64,000 bases of DNA, taken from the NCBI GenBank assembly GCA_019009955.1, contig CM032230.1, positions 28,740,001 through 28,804,000 of the forward strand, written 5' to 3'. Shown piece by piece: positions 33,880 to 46,368 of the stretch. How positions within the stretch are numbered: the first letter of the stretch is position 1; the number at the start of each line of letters is the position of its first letter. The notes under the pieces were generated by a model. That model saw nothing but the letters and a program-made list of their open reading frames with translations, was not told the origin of the DNA and ran no database searches. Position numbers and translations under genes: made by a program. The stretch is from Riptortus pedestris. Its lineage: Eukaryota; Arthropoda; Insecta; Hemiptera; Alydidae.

Positions 33880-35005
33880 GTCCGTACTCAGGGGCTGTGT
33901 AAATTAAGCGGATTTCTCTCGGATACGAGGCATTTATATTTATCTAAAAAAGGAAAACTTCAATGAGAATAATACTTAGTATTTAGGCTTCAAATATTGT
34001 GTTTCATAATATAACAGCTTACTGTTAATATGTCATGAGTAGGAGAGGAGTTTACGGAGAGCCGAAAACTAGAAAATGCAAATATCTGGGTTAATAATCA
34101 AGATAGTGAAAAAATGTACATAACAAAATTTTTAAATATTTTAAGAATTTTCGAAATTTACCTCTTCTTAACCCCACCCCCACTGGTAGGATTTGATCCA
34201 TTAACGAACTAGATCTTTATTTTTATATAAAACAATTAAATATGGAGTTTGGTCAAGAATAAACCAAAATTACGACCCCTACATAATTTTGAACGGACCT
34301 CATGTGGCCACATATAACTCTGCCAAATATCACAACAACCCGGTGTCCTTTGTTAGTTACCAATTATTTTTAATACACTTTGTTACTTACCAAATAGTTT
34401 TATGCTAATGTAGTAGCTTTCAAGTAAATGCTTACTTAATAGCTTTAATTTTAATGTTTATTGATAGTTTTAATTAGTTTTCATTTTAATAGTTTTTGAT
34501 ATTAATAGTTGTAGTCTATTTAATAGGACTGTTTTTAGTATTTATGTAAATAGTTAGTGCTAATTTGATTGAATTTTAATTGTGGTACAATATACCTGTG
34601 ATAGCGGTACGTAGGCTACAAGGCACACACCCCCTTACAAAAAAAAAAAAAAAATAAAGTGGGAAAGGAGGAAAATGTGAAAAATAGGGGGAAAAGGAGA
34701 AAACATGCATGATAAAAAAATAGCTAAATAAAAAATAATAATAAAAAAAAGAAAAAAAAAGTAAATAAATATATAAAAATAAATAATAATCAGAAAAACG
34801 GGTTGGTGTGCATTTGTCGGCGATTTCCCATGGTCGGGGAACTTTAATACGGTTTTGCGAGCGCTGGGCATTGATGACCATGATGTTTTATGCCCAAAAC
34901 CCAAACAAAAGGACCTCATTTTCGTCGTCTACTAAGTGAGACCGATGGACATTTGAAGACATTTTTGAAAAATAGCTGAGTTCCTTTAAGGCAAATCTAC
35001 TAAAA
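33880..35005 (+). mobile_element. HINE-like copy H17 (module B) with nested insert
   Basis: GTCCGTACTCAGGGGCTG to CTACTAAAA, exactly filling the gap in the SINE. It has lost the AT microsatellite. An unrelated 607-bp insert sits at 34304-34910. Confidence 0.9.
34304..34910. mobile_element. 607-bp insertion with 9-bp target duplication
   Basis: Flanked by GGACCTCAT at 34295-34303 and 34911-34919, a word present once in other HINE copies. Contains a long purine-rich stretch (34640-34790) and, near the right end, an inverted pair GGGCAT/ATGCCC. Minus-strand frames of about 100 codons are mostly low-complexity translations. Possibly a retroelement; class unknown. Confidence 0.75.
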
Positions 35006-35090
35006 TCCTTAGTACCATCCTGCCTAGAAAAGGGTGGTAACCTGTAGATTAAGCTTAGTTAGCATAAAGTGGAAGTAAATAAATAACATT

Positions 35091-36071
35091 TAAAATTGAT
35101 GACTACACCAAAACGCCAATTGGGGCATCTATTAGTCTACCATGTAGGGTAGTTGAATATAAAATCGATTCTGGAAATAATGCTTTGTGAGAGTATGGGA
35201 TTATATGTGTCATGGACCAATGAGAGATGAAATTAATTGCCCAGAAATTGTTTTCTAGTAATCATAATTGTCAATTGACTTCTAATTTCAGGGAATTCAA
35301 TTCACAGTTGATAGGTTACGAATCCTATTACATGCACATTGACTCATAAAGAGTCAAGACTAATTCAGCCATTCTTTGATTCGAGTTCAAATTGCTCTTT
35401 TAAAATTCCTCTGTGAACGGCACTACCTCGCAATCAAAGTTTATGGGAATTATATGTCAAAGGCAAACTATTCTCGATTCATTTAAACCCTAATAAATAG
35501 TAACTTATGATGTAAAATATCGGAGGTGATTTAGTCAACAGTGATAAAATTTCTTTCTCTGGATTTACTTCAAGATAAAACCCTAAAACAGTAGTTTAAT
35601 ACTTTTAGAACTTTCTTATTAAAGAATGATTATTTAATCGGCCATAATTCGAATCGAGGTTTCTTCTTATTGGAAGTAATAGGAATCAAAAGAGTCCTGA
35701 CTTAAATAATTATTTCCTGATATGAAATTAATTAAACTTTTAATAAAATCGAAATCCTTTCATTATATCCTTCAAACCAAACTTCCTGAAGAAGACAGCT
35801 TCTTAACCTAGAACCCTCTTGCAGAATTGAACGAATGAAAAATGTTAAACAACGTCACGACAACTCTAAAATGATCAGCACGTACTTTAATATAAATTCA
35901 TTTCACAACAGCGTTAACTAGGTTATTCAGAACACAGTTTTATGGTTTCTCACAATTTATTTAAACTATTTTTAAAATAAATGAAATAGTTTTAGACCAA
36001 ACTCATTATTTGTTGTGCTTTATCGTTTGTTGAAGATGGGAATGTAAATTCCAGAATGCGCTTAGCTTTTT
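35091..36071. other. No recognisable gene
   Basis: AT-rich, nothing recognised. Confidence 0.5.
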
Positions 36072-36180
36072 AGCATAATTCCCTTAGGGGAAATCATCTA
36101 TTGTGGTTATACTCATGATGGGATTTCTATGAATGAGAAATTTCTTCAAATGTCCATCGATACTAATTAGGAGATGACAA

Positions 36181-36232
<52 letters not shown>

Positions 36233-36696
36233 CTAGAAACGCTATAGCGGTCGCAATATTAGTCTCATCGATATCAAACTCGACATTTCAACGTTTTCAA
36301 GATCAAGTTCGTTAATGGTTAAAGTGGGACCAGTGGGAGGGGGGTTTAGAGGGGGGAATTTCGAACATTTTAAAAGTATAAAAGTATTATGTGATCGAAA
36401 ATTTATACAGAATCGATCTTATTACAAGTGTAATGCTCTATAAATGTTGTTATTTATGTGTTTTTCATTATCGACCAAGATATTAGCATTTTTTTTAGTT
36501 TTCGGTCAGAACCACCAAAACCACAAATCCTACTTATTCCATATTAACAATAAGCTATTATAATATAAAGCATATTATTTGAAGCCTAAATACCAAATAT
36601 TGTTCTCATTGAACGTTTACTTTTGGTGATAAATGCAAATACGTGACGCTCGTGAGAAATTTGATTAGTTGATGCAGCTCCTGCGTGACGGACTTT
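36072..36696 (-). mobile_element. HINE-like copy H18 (module B), complete
   Basis: TTAGCATAATTCCCTTAGGG hairpin, (AT)n at about 36184-36229, module-B end CAGCTCCTGCGTGACGGAC. Confidence 0.92.
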
Positions 36697-36959
36697 TTAT
36701 AAAATAAATTTTTAGGAGCCACAAAACTGTGTTCTGAATAACCTGATCCATCGCCCTCATCACCATCAGAAAATAAAGATGAATCCTTAACTATCCTGAA
36801 AGAAATATGAAACAAAATGGTCTACCAGACATTCTCATGAGTTGAACACTTTCAAAAATAAATTATATTTACTAAATAAGGCTTTCAATGTTTTTGCGGG
36901 GAAATGTGTTTATTCAATTCTTCGTCGTTGATATTATGATCTGATATATAAATTAGCCG

Positions 36960-37740
36960 ATTAATAAAGTAACACTTAATGGGGTGCTGACAGGAAAGTA
37001 ATGTTAAACTTCTATCGATGTTACATCCGATCTCATATGGATTATAGCATACTCGTCGGCCAAGCCCAAAATACTCAACACAATTCAAAATACCGGTATT
37101 CGATTAGCAATAGGCGCCTTCAGGTCCAGCCCAATTGATAGTATTCTTGTTGAAGCTGGTGAACCAGCATTACAAAGCAGAAGACTGCTATTAATGGCAA
37201 AGTACTATAACAGAATCCAAGCGTTCCCTGAGAGATGTTGCAAGGATGAAATTTTGCAAAACCCATTCATTGCACTATATGAAAACAAACCCTCACATTT
37301 CCGCCCTTTTTCTATCAGATATAATGAAAGTGAAGGTCTATTCGGTATCCAAAGCGAGAATATATTCCCTCTAAGGATACCTAAAACACATTCTTGGCTT
37401 ATTAAGAACGTTGTAGACCTTTCGTTAACCAAGTTTAAAAAATCAGACACATTATCTACACTATTCTACAAAAATCACTTCAAACTATTTTTAGCAAAGA
37501 AAAACTTCCATTCTGTTTGGTATACTGACGGATCCAAGAGCGATGACAAAGTCGGATCTGCAGCAGTCACAGAAAGAGAAGTTTTTTTCACAAAAGTTGC
37601 CATCCCACTATAGTAGGTATACTTGGAGCTGAACTCCACGCAATTTGGTTGGCACTTAAAAACACGACACCCTAAATTAGCGGAATTAATTCTTATCGGG
37701 TGTATCAAGGTTGCCAAATAGGATACTGTAGTCTTAGCCT
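36960..37740 (+). pseudogene. LINE ORF2 remnant: RT end plus RNase H start
   Basis: Frame pieces: FYRCYIRSHMDYSILVGQ, then after one shift IQNTGIRLAIGAFRSSPIDS and VEAGEPALQSRRLLLMAKYY, typical of the I/Jockey group between RT thumb and RNase H. A 139-codon open frame (37194-37613) continues through WYTDGSKSDDKVGSAAV, the first catalytic Asp motif of RNase H, and stops. Traces such as ELHAIWLALKN beyond show the missing rest. Confidence 0.88.
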
Positions 37741-40300
37741 GTCAAGTGGAATGTTCACACTTTGGTTCGTTATCCTTGTAAAGGCCTTTAGAAATAACAC
37801 GCAGAGCTAAATATAAATCGATAATGAAATACAACCCACACTTTATGCCGATTGCACAGCTGTTATCGAGGTTCGGGAAACGTTTTAATTCATGGCAGTA
37901 GGTTTGTTTTAGTAATGCAAACTTTCCTTTGGAATTTCTTCACCATCCGTCATTGTTAGCCATTTTTAAACAGTGAGTTTATCTATGAAGAAGCAAAGAT
38001 TTGGGTGTAGAGAGAAGTGAGCGAGATTAATTACACCAAATGTTCAACGTTAAAGGCAATGAAAACATTTCCCGACAATGTTATATATCTTGTGTCTGGT
38101 TCTGTTCATTATGGAATTTCCTTATGTTTATAACATAGTATCCATTACTAAAGGTAATATTTCAATAACTGTGGCATGTAGTCGGAATGTGTTATGGCTA
38201 AATGGATTTAAGTGAATTTGCAAGGAATGCTCCCAAAACAGATTGAGTTTCCCCAGCAATAACTTATTTTGGTCTGGCGTTCATTGCTGAATTTGTATGC
38301 CGGTAACATTTGTCCTCTTTCACTTGTATGTCTGACTATGCAACCAAAAAAAAAAATGTTCGTCACGCAGGAGCTCCTTAATCAAAGTAGATATCCCATC
38401 TGCTAATAAACTTGTGATCTCATATTGTTCGTATAGTTATTGCCCAGGTTCTCTGAGAGACTTTAAGGGGAAACAATTTGTGATGGATACTCCTTGTGTG
38501 AAGCATATAGAACAAAGCATTAATAAAATCGTTATTGGATCAGTTGTTTTTTTAATTGGTCTTCAGTTTACTAACACGAATGAAGATTGAGTTGGTAGTC
38601 AGTAACAAAAAGTATCATTGTTGGTATCATTCAGTTATGTCGACTAAAATAGGTAATATCATAATTGAAATTAACTTACCACATAGGACAGGCACAAAGG
38701 GCCGTCATTACATCTGAGAAGCTAATCTGAAAAATAAGTAATTTTAACTTTAGATCAAATTCAGAACAAAGATCAGGTTTCTCGGGGACATCTTGGAACT
38801 GTATAGAGACTGTTTTTTATGGTAATTGCGCTGAGCGTGAAAATTAATGTTAATAAAGGACCAGGTGAAAGAAATTTTCCAATAATGTGTCCTTTGATAA
38901 TTGGTTTAATGCTTTTGGTACGCTTTTATAATATGGGCGCCTAAGAAATAATAATAAACCAATAAAAATAATGTTTACTTATAAACATTATTCCAACATA
39001 TTTATACATCAAAATCGTGAGAATCAATGAGACTATTAAAATCCAGAGCTCGTTGTCGTGGAGTTTTGATTCTTAAAGTTCACAAAACCCGACGAAAATT
39101 TCAGCGCTCTGGATAGACGAGTCCTTATGAAACAGTTTTTTCCATGATGCAGTTTCATCTCATTACTGCAAAATTATATTTTTGGTGTAAAAGAGCAAAG
39201 AAATAAAGAAAAATAAATTATCACCACCATTCGTGGCTAACAACGATCGAACTATGTACTTATCCTTTCTCTTGTTAGGTGTATATGTAGAGTTATTATT
39301 TCAAACATAGGTGACGAAGGCAAAGTGACGTACTATCGCCTGATCTCGTTTTCGCACTGGTAACAGCCCCTAAAAGCCCCATTCGAAATCTGAACGTCTC
39401 GTCTCCAAAGTCAGCTCATTCAGCCACACAATTGTTCTCGAGTTACAAACAATAGGTAGCTCCCAACATATACCAAATTGTTGCTTCCTGTCTTTGGACA
39501 ACGTCTACATATTCCAAGTTACATCCTCCACCTGTTGTTACTTCTCAGATAAACTGGTAATAGAAACATTTTGAAGTTAGTACAGCTCTTGAACGTTCCA
39601 GGAAGGAAATTATAATTGACTTGAAATAGTTTTTGATGAAAGCGGTTAGAGTATGTGACAAAAAAAATGAATTCAAATATTAATTCCTGACCGACCTACG
39701 AAAAATATGGAATAATAAATGATGAATGGATGCTAGAAAAGTCGTAGAAAAGAATGAGGGACATGATCTACGCAGATGCTTTGGGAATAGGATGAGGTCA
39801 ACAGAAAATACGGGTTTATCTTAGCCCAGGAAGCGATAGCCGACCTACTTTCTCAAAGAACACAAAGGATATTGGGCTTTTCGTCGGGAGGTTTACTCTC
39901 CTTCTCATATCATGTCCGTCATATTGATGTGTTTCGAACCAATAAACGAAATGTACTATAGCTCAAAATCTAACAACAATAAACGAAAATCCAAATGGCT
40001 TTAGATACAGAATAGAGACTGTTCATCCCTGACTCAACTTCAAGAAGAGATTTAATTAATATATTTTTGCATTCCCTTAAAGAGATTAAAAATATTTTGT
40101 CTGGTTATAGTTGTATTGCCATAAAATAAATAAAATAAAGTCCAGCTGGGAGTAAATAAAATAATAAATAGTAATAAAAACATTGAGCTTAGATTTGAGA
40201 AAAATGGATTCGGTACCAGTACTTTTGTTTTGGGTTGGTATAATAAACCTTTGAGATTTCTAACCACTCCCGAGTGAAATCGAGAAAGTCTGATGAGACT
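37741..40300. other. 2.5 kb without recognisable genes; small HINE scrap at 38360
   Basis: Only GTTCGTCACGCAGGAGCTCC at 38360-38405 (the HINE 5' end) is identifiable. No gene seen. Confidence 0.5.
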
Positions 40301-40309
40301 TTTTACGTA

Positions 40310-40665
40310 GTCAGATATTAGCTCGGGGTTCAGCCCCGCTAACCAAGGAGGACCTGGAAGAGGTTGTCACTTGTAAACCGACGGGCCTTATTATACTTGA
40401 AGGGATAATGGCCAGTTCACCCTGCGACAGCATGTTTGTAGGCGGGATTTAAGAGAGTCATAGTCGTTAGTCATTCCGAGAGGCTGGCAGACGTATATGT
40501 ACTCGTTAGTTTCCCGCTGACCACAAGAACTGAGACACTAGCGCACTCTGGTAGCGAACTAATGTAGGAATGGAACTTGCACCTATTTTTATCTTCAGGT
40601 TACTGACGGTAGGGGTTGACGCACCCACGCTTTAACCCGCAGGGCCACTGGCGATCCCAGGTACA
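40310..40665 (-). mobile_element. Probable second SINE type
   Basis: GC-richer than its surroundings. Reading minus, CCCTGCGGGTTAAAGCGTGG resembles an A-box region and GTGCAAGTTCCATTCC a damaged B box, followed by a roughly 280-bp body (TCTCGGAATGACTAACGACT; CCCCGAGCTAATATCTGACT). Only one copy is seen here. Confidence 0.5.
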
Positions 40666-40669
40666 AATA

Positions 40670-41859
40670 CGTACATAACAATAGATATTATAATAACCTA
40701 TAGCAGTACAATCATTGCAGAAAATGCATCAACTGATTTTAAATATAGATAGAATAGCCTGAATGTATATTTGAAACTACACAAGTCATCTAGAACTTAA
40801 TAAAGAAGTATATACCGTCGTTTTTGATTTTCGTTAAATCAGAAAAAAAGTCAATTGTGTAACGCGGAAATATGGGAGTAAGTTTTTCAATGTAAAAAAA
40901 TAGTAGTTTGTGACAAAATTGGTTATTGTATCATTTGATAAGAATTTCGAACTTTTACAATTTAATCTCAACAAGAATTAGTTGGACATAATACTAGATT
41001 TGGAGTGACGATCTACAAGTATTCGTTGTCTATATCTGGAGTATTCGTTGTCGTTTTCAATAAAACAGTAATTGCGTTTGATAAACGAATTGTCTCCAAA
41101 TTTTGACAGAAGCCGAACATCTCAATTAATATCCTGTAATTATGTTTTAAGCTTTTGGAAAAAGGTGAGTCGTACCACCTGTTTATCACTGATCTTCTAT
41201 AACGTAAGCTGAAAACCAGCTGCAATATAAATTGTACACCAGATCGATTGCAATGAAACCAGACTAATGTACGTGAGATTGATTAATATTGACATTCATT
41301 GACCAATATTAATTAATATTTTCATCAGATTCATAAAACTATTTTGAGTAATCTCTAAATGAGATTCCGAGAAAACATCACACAAGAGTTTACATTTTAA
41401 TTTTAAAAAAAAAGTACTTATTAGAGTAGGGAGCAAACCAAAATAACGTATAGCTCCAACAGGAGGTAAATTTATGAGGGTGGAGGGGGCAAAATTTATT
41501 CTTCAGCGAGTCCAACAATGGCAGCCATAGCAAGAGAAATAAAAACATAAGAAATAAATAAAGTACCACGACATCGCTATTTATGGCCATTAAGTCACCA
41601 CAACCCACATTTAATTTGTGAGAAAACATAACAGTGATTTAACGGAGTTATTTCATACAATAAAAGTTTGTCCTCTCCCGAAGCCTTTTTAATTACAATA
41701 ATTCTCCAACATTTTTAATAAATAATTTATACTTTATATTATTATTATCACTGTAATCTATTTATTTTAACTTACATTTTATGAAAAAGAAATAAACATA
41801 AACAAGATAGTTTTTGTTTAATGAAATGAAATCTATCTGCATGGATATTTTCCTGTCTT
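40670..41859. other. No recognisable gene
   Basis: AT-rich; short minus-strand frames without domains. Confidence 0.5.
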
Positions 41860-42225
41860 ATTTTCGAAAAATTTCTTCAAATGTCCATCGATCCTACCCA
41901 GGAGATGACAAAAATGAGGTCCGTTCTAAATTATATATATATGTCTGTTAACGCTCTAGCGATCGCAATTTTTGTTTGATCATTACGAAACTCGATATTT
42001 AACCATTGTATGTAAAAAGACAGATCGAGTTCGTTAATGGCTGAAATCGGACCAGATCCCCCCCGTTAAGAGGGGCGATTTTTGAAAATTCGAAATATCT
42101 CCATTATTATGCTTTCAAATCGAAAAATTGTACAAAATCAATCTTATTGCAAATTAAATGTACTATAAATATTGTTCTATACATTTATTCTGCATCTTCA
42201 ATATTAACCGAGATATTTGCATTTG
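41860..42225 (-). mobile_element. HINE-like copy H20, both ends lost
   Basis: GAAAAATTTCTTCAAATGTC to AACCGAGATATTTGCATT. The microsatellite is reduced to ATATATATAT. Confidence 0.85.
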
Positions 42226-42796
42226 TATTGTGTGTGTGTGGTCGGCAGAAGGACTTTTTTTTTTTACTTCACTTCAGAACAAAGAAGTTATTCATGTTCT
42301 AATATCCTACAGTGACTTTAGTCCTAGAACAGTGACTTTAAAAAAGACAGAAATATTGTTATAAAACGAAGTCCGAACTATACATAGTCTGTTTCGTCAG
42401 CTTTCTGTTGTAGAATTTCAATAATATCAGGGTTTTTTTTTTTACATATTTATTGTATTAGAATATTTTGCTTTTACACAACGTTGTAACAACAAATATC
42501 CCTCCCTCATATGTGATCACGATCTCCAACTATACATCCAAGTTAGATTTATTTCTGTTTTCTTATTACTCTTTAGTGTGCCAAATATTTGTTTGCAGGA
42601 ATAAGCCTCGCCTAATTAAATGTTTCCTCTCACCAATCACCTAAGAAATGGTTCAATCGAAAATTTAAAGTTTCAACCTTAAAATGAGGAATACTTGCCA
42701 TACTCCAAGATTCATGATTTTTATCAAAAAGACATTATTGGCAGTTTTGTTACTATCAAAACTCTGCCGTATATTAACGAAAAGAATGTTTTTTAT
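42226..42796. other. No recognisable gene
   Basis: Spacer between HINE copies; T-runs at 42258 and 42433. Confidence 0.5.
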
Positions 42797-42917
42797 ATTA
42801 GCAGATTTCCCTTAAGGGAAATCAGCTATTGAGGTCGTACTCATGACGCGAGTTTTGAAAAATTTCCTCAAATGTCCATCGATCCTACCCAGGAGATGAC
42901 GAAAATGAGGTCCGTTC

Positions 42918-42987
<70 letters not shown>

Positions 42988-43425
42988 CTGTTAACGCTCT
43001 AGCGGTCGCAATTTTTGTTTGATCGTTACCAAACTTCATATTTCAGCGTTTTACGTAAAAAGAGAGATCAAGTTAATTAATGGCTGAAATTGCACCAGTG
43101 GGAGGGGGGGTTTAGAGGGGGGTTTTTGAAAATTCAAAATATCTCCGTTATTATGCGTGGGATCGAAAAATTGTATAGAATCAATCTTATTGTAAATTAA
43201 ATTTACTATAAATATTGTTCTATACATTTATTCTGTATCTTGAATATTAACCGAGATATTTGCATTTTTATGAAATTTGGGCCGATAACGGATTTTTGAA
43301 TTTCCCGCGAAAAGCTAGTTCGGCTCTTTGCCGTCAACGTTTGGCTCTCCTATGGAGATTTCTCTACTGTATAACTTCACGTGGGAAATCTGCTTAGTTT
43401 ACGCAGCCCCTGCGTGACGGACTTT
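42797..43425 (-). mobile_element. HINE-like copy H21 (module A), complete
   Basis: TTAGCAGATTTCCCTTAAGG (perfect hairpin), (AT)n at 42925-42982, module A, CAGCCCCTGCGTGACGGAC. One of the best preserved copies; forms an inverted pair with H22. Confidence 0.95.
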
Positions 43426-43577
43426 TTTAAAATGTATGACCTATACGTTTAAATAAGTACTGAATAACACAAAGAAAAAAGTATCCTGCTGGGTAAACTA
43501 AGCAAATTTCACACGTCCTGATACGACAAACAACGGACTTCATCTCACAATATATTCTCTATTCCTAAATAAAAAAA

Positions 43578-44084
43578 GTCCGTCACGCAGGGGCTGCGTA
43601 AACTAAGCAGATTTCCCACGTGAAGTTTTACAATAGAGAAAACCGCCTAATAACAGCTGTAGTAGGAAGGGATCTCTAACCTATTCACGAGGGACGAATA
43701 GTTCTGGAAATGGCCACCAGAGCTCTCGCCGGAGAGTCCGGAACATGGCGGGGTTCCGTCGACCATACACACAATACAAATGCAAATATCTCGGTTAATA
43801 TTCAAGATACAGAATAAATGTATATAACAATATTTATAGTAAATTTAATTTACAATAAGATTGATTCTATACAATTTTTCGATCCGACGCATAATAATGG
43901 AGATATTTTGAATTTTCAAAAATCCCCCCTCTAAACCCCCCCTCCCACTGGTCCGATTTCAGCCATTAACGAACTTGATCTCTCTTTTTACGTAAAACGC
44001 TTAAATATGAAGTTTGGTAACGATCAAACGAAAATTGCGACCGCTAGAGCGTTAACAGACAAATATATATATAGATATATATAT

Positions 44085-44127
<43 letters not shown>

Positions 44128-44266
44128 TATATATATATAATTTTGAACGGACCTCATTTTCGTCATCTCCTGGGTAGGATCGATGGACATTTGAAGAAAG
44201 TTTTCGAAAATCGCGTCATGAGTACGACCTCAATAGCTGATTTCCCTAAGGGGAAATCTGCTAAAA
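43578..44266 (+). mobile_element. HINE-like copy H22 (module A), complete
   Basis: GTCCGTCACGCAGGGGCTGC to AATCTGCTAAAA. The microsatellite (44064-44139) is (AT)n punctuated by GATATATATA units. Useful, with H21, as a family reference. Confidence 0.95.
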
Positions 44267-44357
44267 ATCATGAGGGGTAGAAATGTTGATGAGGGGTCTG
44301 AAATAGAAAACAAAAAAATACGCTTGAGTTAAGAAAATGACTAGAATTGTAGAGCAA

Positions 44358-45044
44358 GGGTCTTTTCTACTTTACCCACTCATTTTCTGAATGTGAATAA
44401 CAGTGATTCAACTGTGATTTATAAATAATATAATACGGTTAGAACATGTGTTTATTTCTAGAGAAACAATTAAACAACATAAAAAGATCAAAAAAAAAAA
44501 ACAACTAACATTTACGAGACCAATAACGAGCAATACCCTCTAGGATTTTCATAAATAAATCCTCCTTTTCATATTTCCTCCTCCACATCCACTCGCAGAG
44601 ATATGAATCCAACCTAGATCTTCTAGTACCACACTCCACCTGGTTTCTTCGTTTGACACTAGACCAAACAGACTCTATCCTTTGAGTATGCGCTCCTGTT
44701 TTTAGGTCAACAAAGTTTTTAGAGTGGTCTACTGTGTAATGCTTGTAATACATTCCAGGCGGCTTCTTTAGCCCATGATACGATCTGAAGCAGTCTGAAT
44801 ATATCATAGTTCCAGGTCTGTTAAAGTTGCTGCAGTTCTATCTGGAACGAGTTGAGCCAATTTGCTTGCTGAGCTCAATGAGATTCATTTTTATTCTTAA
44901 CACCTTGAAGACACAAAGCACACTAAACCAAGCCTAACCTTTAGCTAGTGGAACATATGTTTTCACTAATGCTAGGTAACTGTTACTTGAGAAAGTAACC
45001 AAGTATTTAAATAGTAGCATGAGTGGGTAAAGTAGAAAAGACCC
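44358..45044 (-). mobile_element. Merlin-type DNA transposon, internally deleted
   Basis: 687 bp with perfect 26-bp terminal inverted repeats (GGGTCTTTTCTACTTTACCC; 44358-44383 and 45019-45044) and an 8-bp target duplication TAGAGCAA (44350-44357 and 45045-45052). Merlin elements make 8-9 bp duplications and encode IS1595/ISXO2-like DDE transposases, matching the coding remnant inside. Intact ends suggest a fairly recent insertion that could still have been moved in trans. Confidence 0.93.
44505..44807 (-). pseudogene. Merlin (ISXO2-like) transposase, C-terminal part
   Basis: 100 codons: MIYSDCFRSYHGL contains one catalytic Asp (residue 5); HYTVDHSKNFVD and GAHTQRIESVWSSVKRR hold the conserved His-rich link and third acidic residue (Glu 45). 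Just upstream on the same strand, in another frame, VPDRTAATL continues the family's sequence, so an indel plus deletion separates it from the N-terminal half. Full transposases are about 250-300 residues. The second Asp block and N-terminal zinc/HTH region are absent. Confidence 0.9.
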
Positions 45045-45079
45045 TAGAGCAATGCTAGTTCAACAAGATGTGTCCCATA

Positions 45080-45540
45080 AATGTCTTCGAACCAACTCAT
45101 AATAGAGATATTTTAAATATACAAATTCCCTTTCCCCTAACGTCACTCTTTTCCCCAGGCCCGATGACATCCATTAGCAACTATAATCATCAGTGTGGAG
45201 TGAAACGCTTGCATATCTAGATAAAATAATGATGTATAGATCAAATAAACGTTACCGAGTTAAGAAAATTTGAATTCATGACCTGATAACACAAAGTATT
45301 GGCATGTATTTCGTATAATAATGATCTGTTGACAACATATGGGATTTAACCTTCGAGTAAAGTGTTTGATGATATAACTGTTTATTGTTAGTATGGAACG
45401 AGTAGGAGAGGGGGGGGGGGTGACAGGAGGCCGAAAACTAAAATATGCGAATATTTTAGATAGAGAAATAGTGTATATAACAACATTTATAGGCAATTAA
45501 ATGTTCAATAAGAAGGGTTTTATGCAATTTTTAGATTACA
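45080..45540 (+). mobile_element. HINE-like copy H23, decayed pieces
   Basis: Core piece (ATAATAGAGATATTTTAAAT, GACATCCATTAGCAACT) followed by a module-B piece (TAAAGTGTTTGATGATATAA, GTAGGAGAGG, GGCCGAAAACTAAAATATGC), out of normal order, so probably two remnants. Confidence 0.65.
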
Positions 45541-45774
45541 GGTTAGCTCTCTCTTCTTTATAAAGTTAAGAATTTGCTTACATTGTGCTTTTATGTATAG
45601 TATAGGTTATATATATGGGATGTTTTTATTGTTCTTACTTTAGGTGGTATTTATTTATTAAAAATTTGCCGGTTGATTGTGTGAAAGGTTTGAATACGTT
45701 GTTATTTAGGTATAGGAACGATAGTGTTTTATGATTGTGTTATGCATTTGACTCTGCTATACCTATTTTAAAAA

Positions 45775-46312
45775 GTCCGTCATGCAGGGGCTGCGTAAAC
45801 TAAGAAGATTTCCCACGTGAAGTTTTACAATAGAGAAATCTGCTTAATAACAACTGTAGTAGTAAGAAACCTCTAAACCTAAAACATTATTTAGGGCGTA
45901 ATAACCCAGTAGTTTCTAGCACCAAAAAAACAGTTAACCTAACCTCTAAACCTATTCACGAGGGACGAATAGTTATGGTAACGGCCACCAGAGCTCTCGG
46001 CGGAAAGTCCGAACATAGCCTACTGGCTACCACACGCAGAATACAAATGCAAATATCTCGGTTAATATTCAAGATACAGAATAAATGTATATAACATTAT
46101 TTATAGTAAATTTAATTTGCAATAAGATTAGTTCTATACAATTTTACGGTCCGATGCATAATAACGGAGATATTTCGAATTTTTGAAAATCCCCCCTCCC
46201 ACTGGTCTGATTTCAGCCGTTAACGAACTTGATCTTCCTTTTTACATGAAACGATTAAATACCGAGTTTGGTGACGATTAAGCAAAATTTGCGACCGCTA
46301 GAGTGTTAACAG

Positions 46313-46368
<56 letters not shown>

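Larger units (their letters stand above)
33771..35090 (+). mobile_element. tRNA-derived SINE, copy c, split by HINE H17
   Basis: Head GGCTCAGGTTAGCCATGCAA to CATTAAATAAAA (33879). After the HINE it continues at 35006 with the body (CTGCCTAGAAAAGGGTGGTA) and tail AAATAAATAAC. Confidence 0.85.

Noticed and set aside
34576..34919. Minus-strand frames of about 100 codons rich in Phe and Tyr
   Set aside because: Translation of a purine-rich low-complexity stretch inside the 607-bp insert; only the first few dozen residues are not biased, and no domain is visible.
44063..44140. AT-rich replication origin
   Set aside because: It is the microsatellite of HINE H22; equivalent tracts sit at the same position in many copies.
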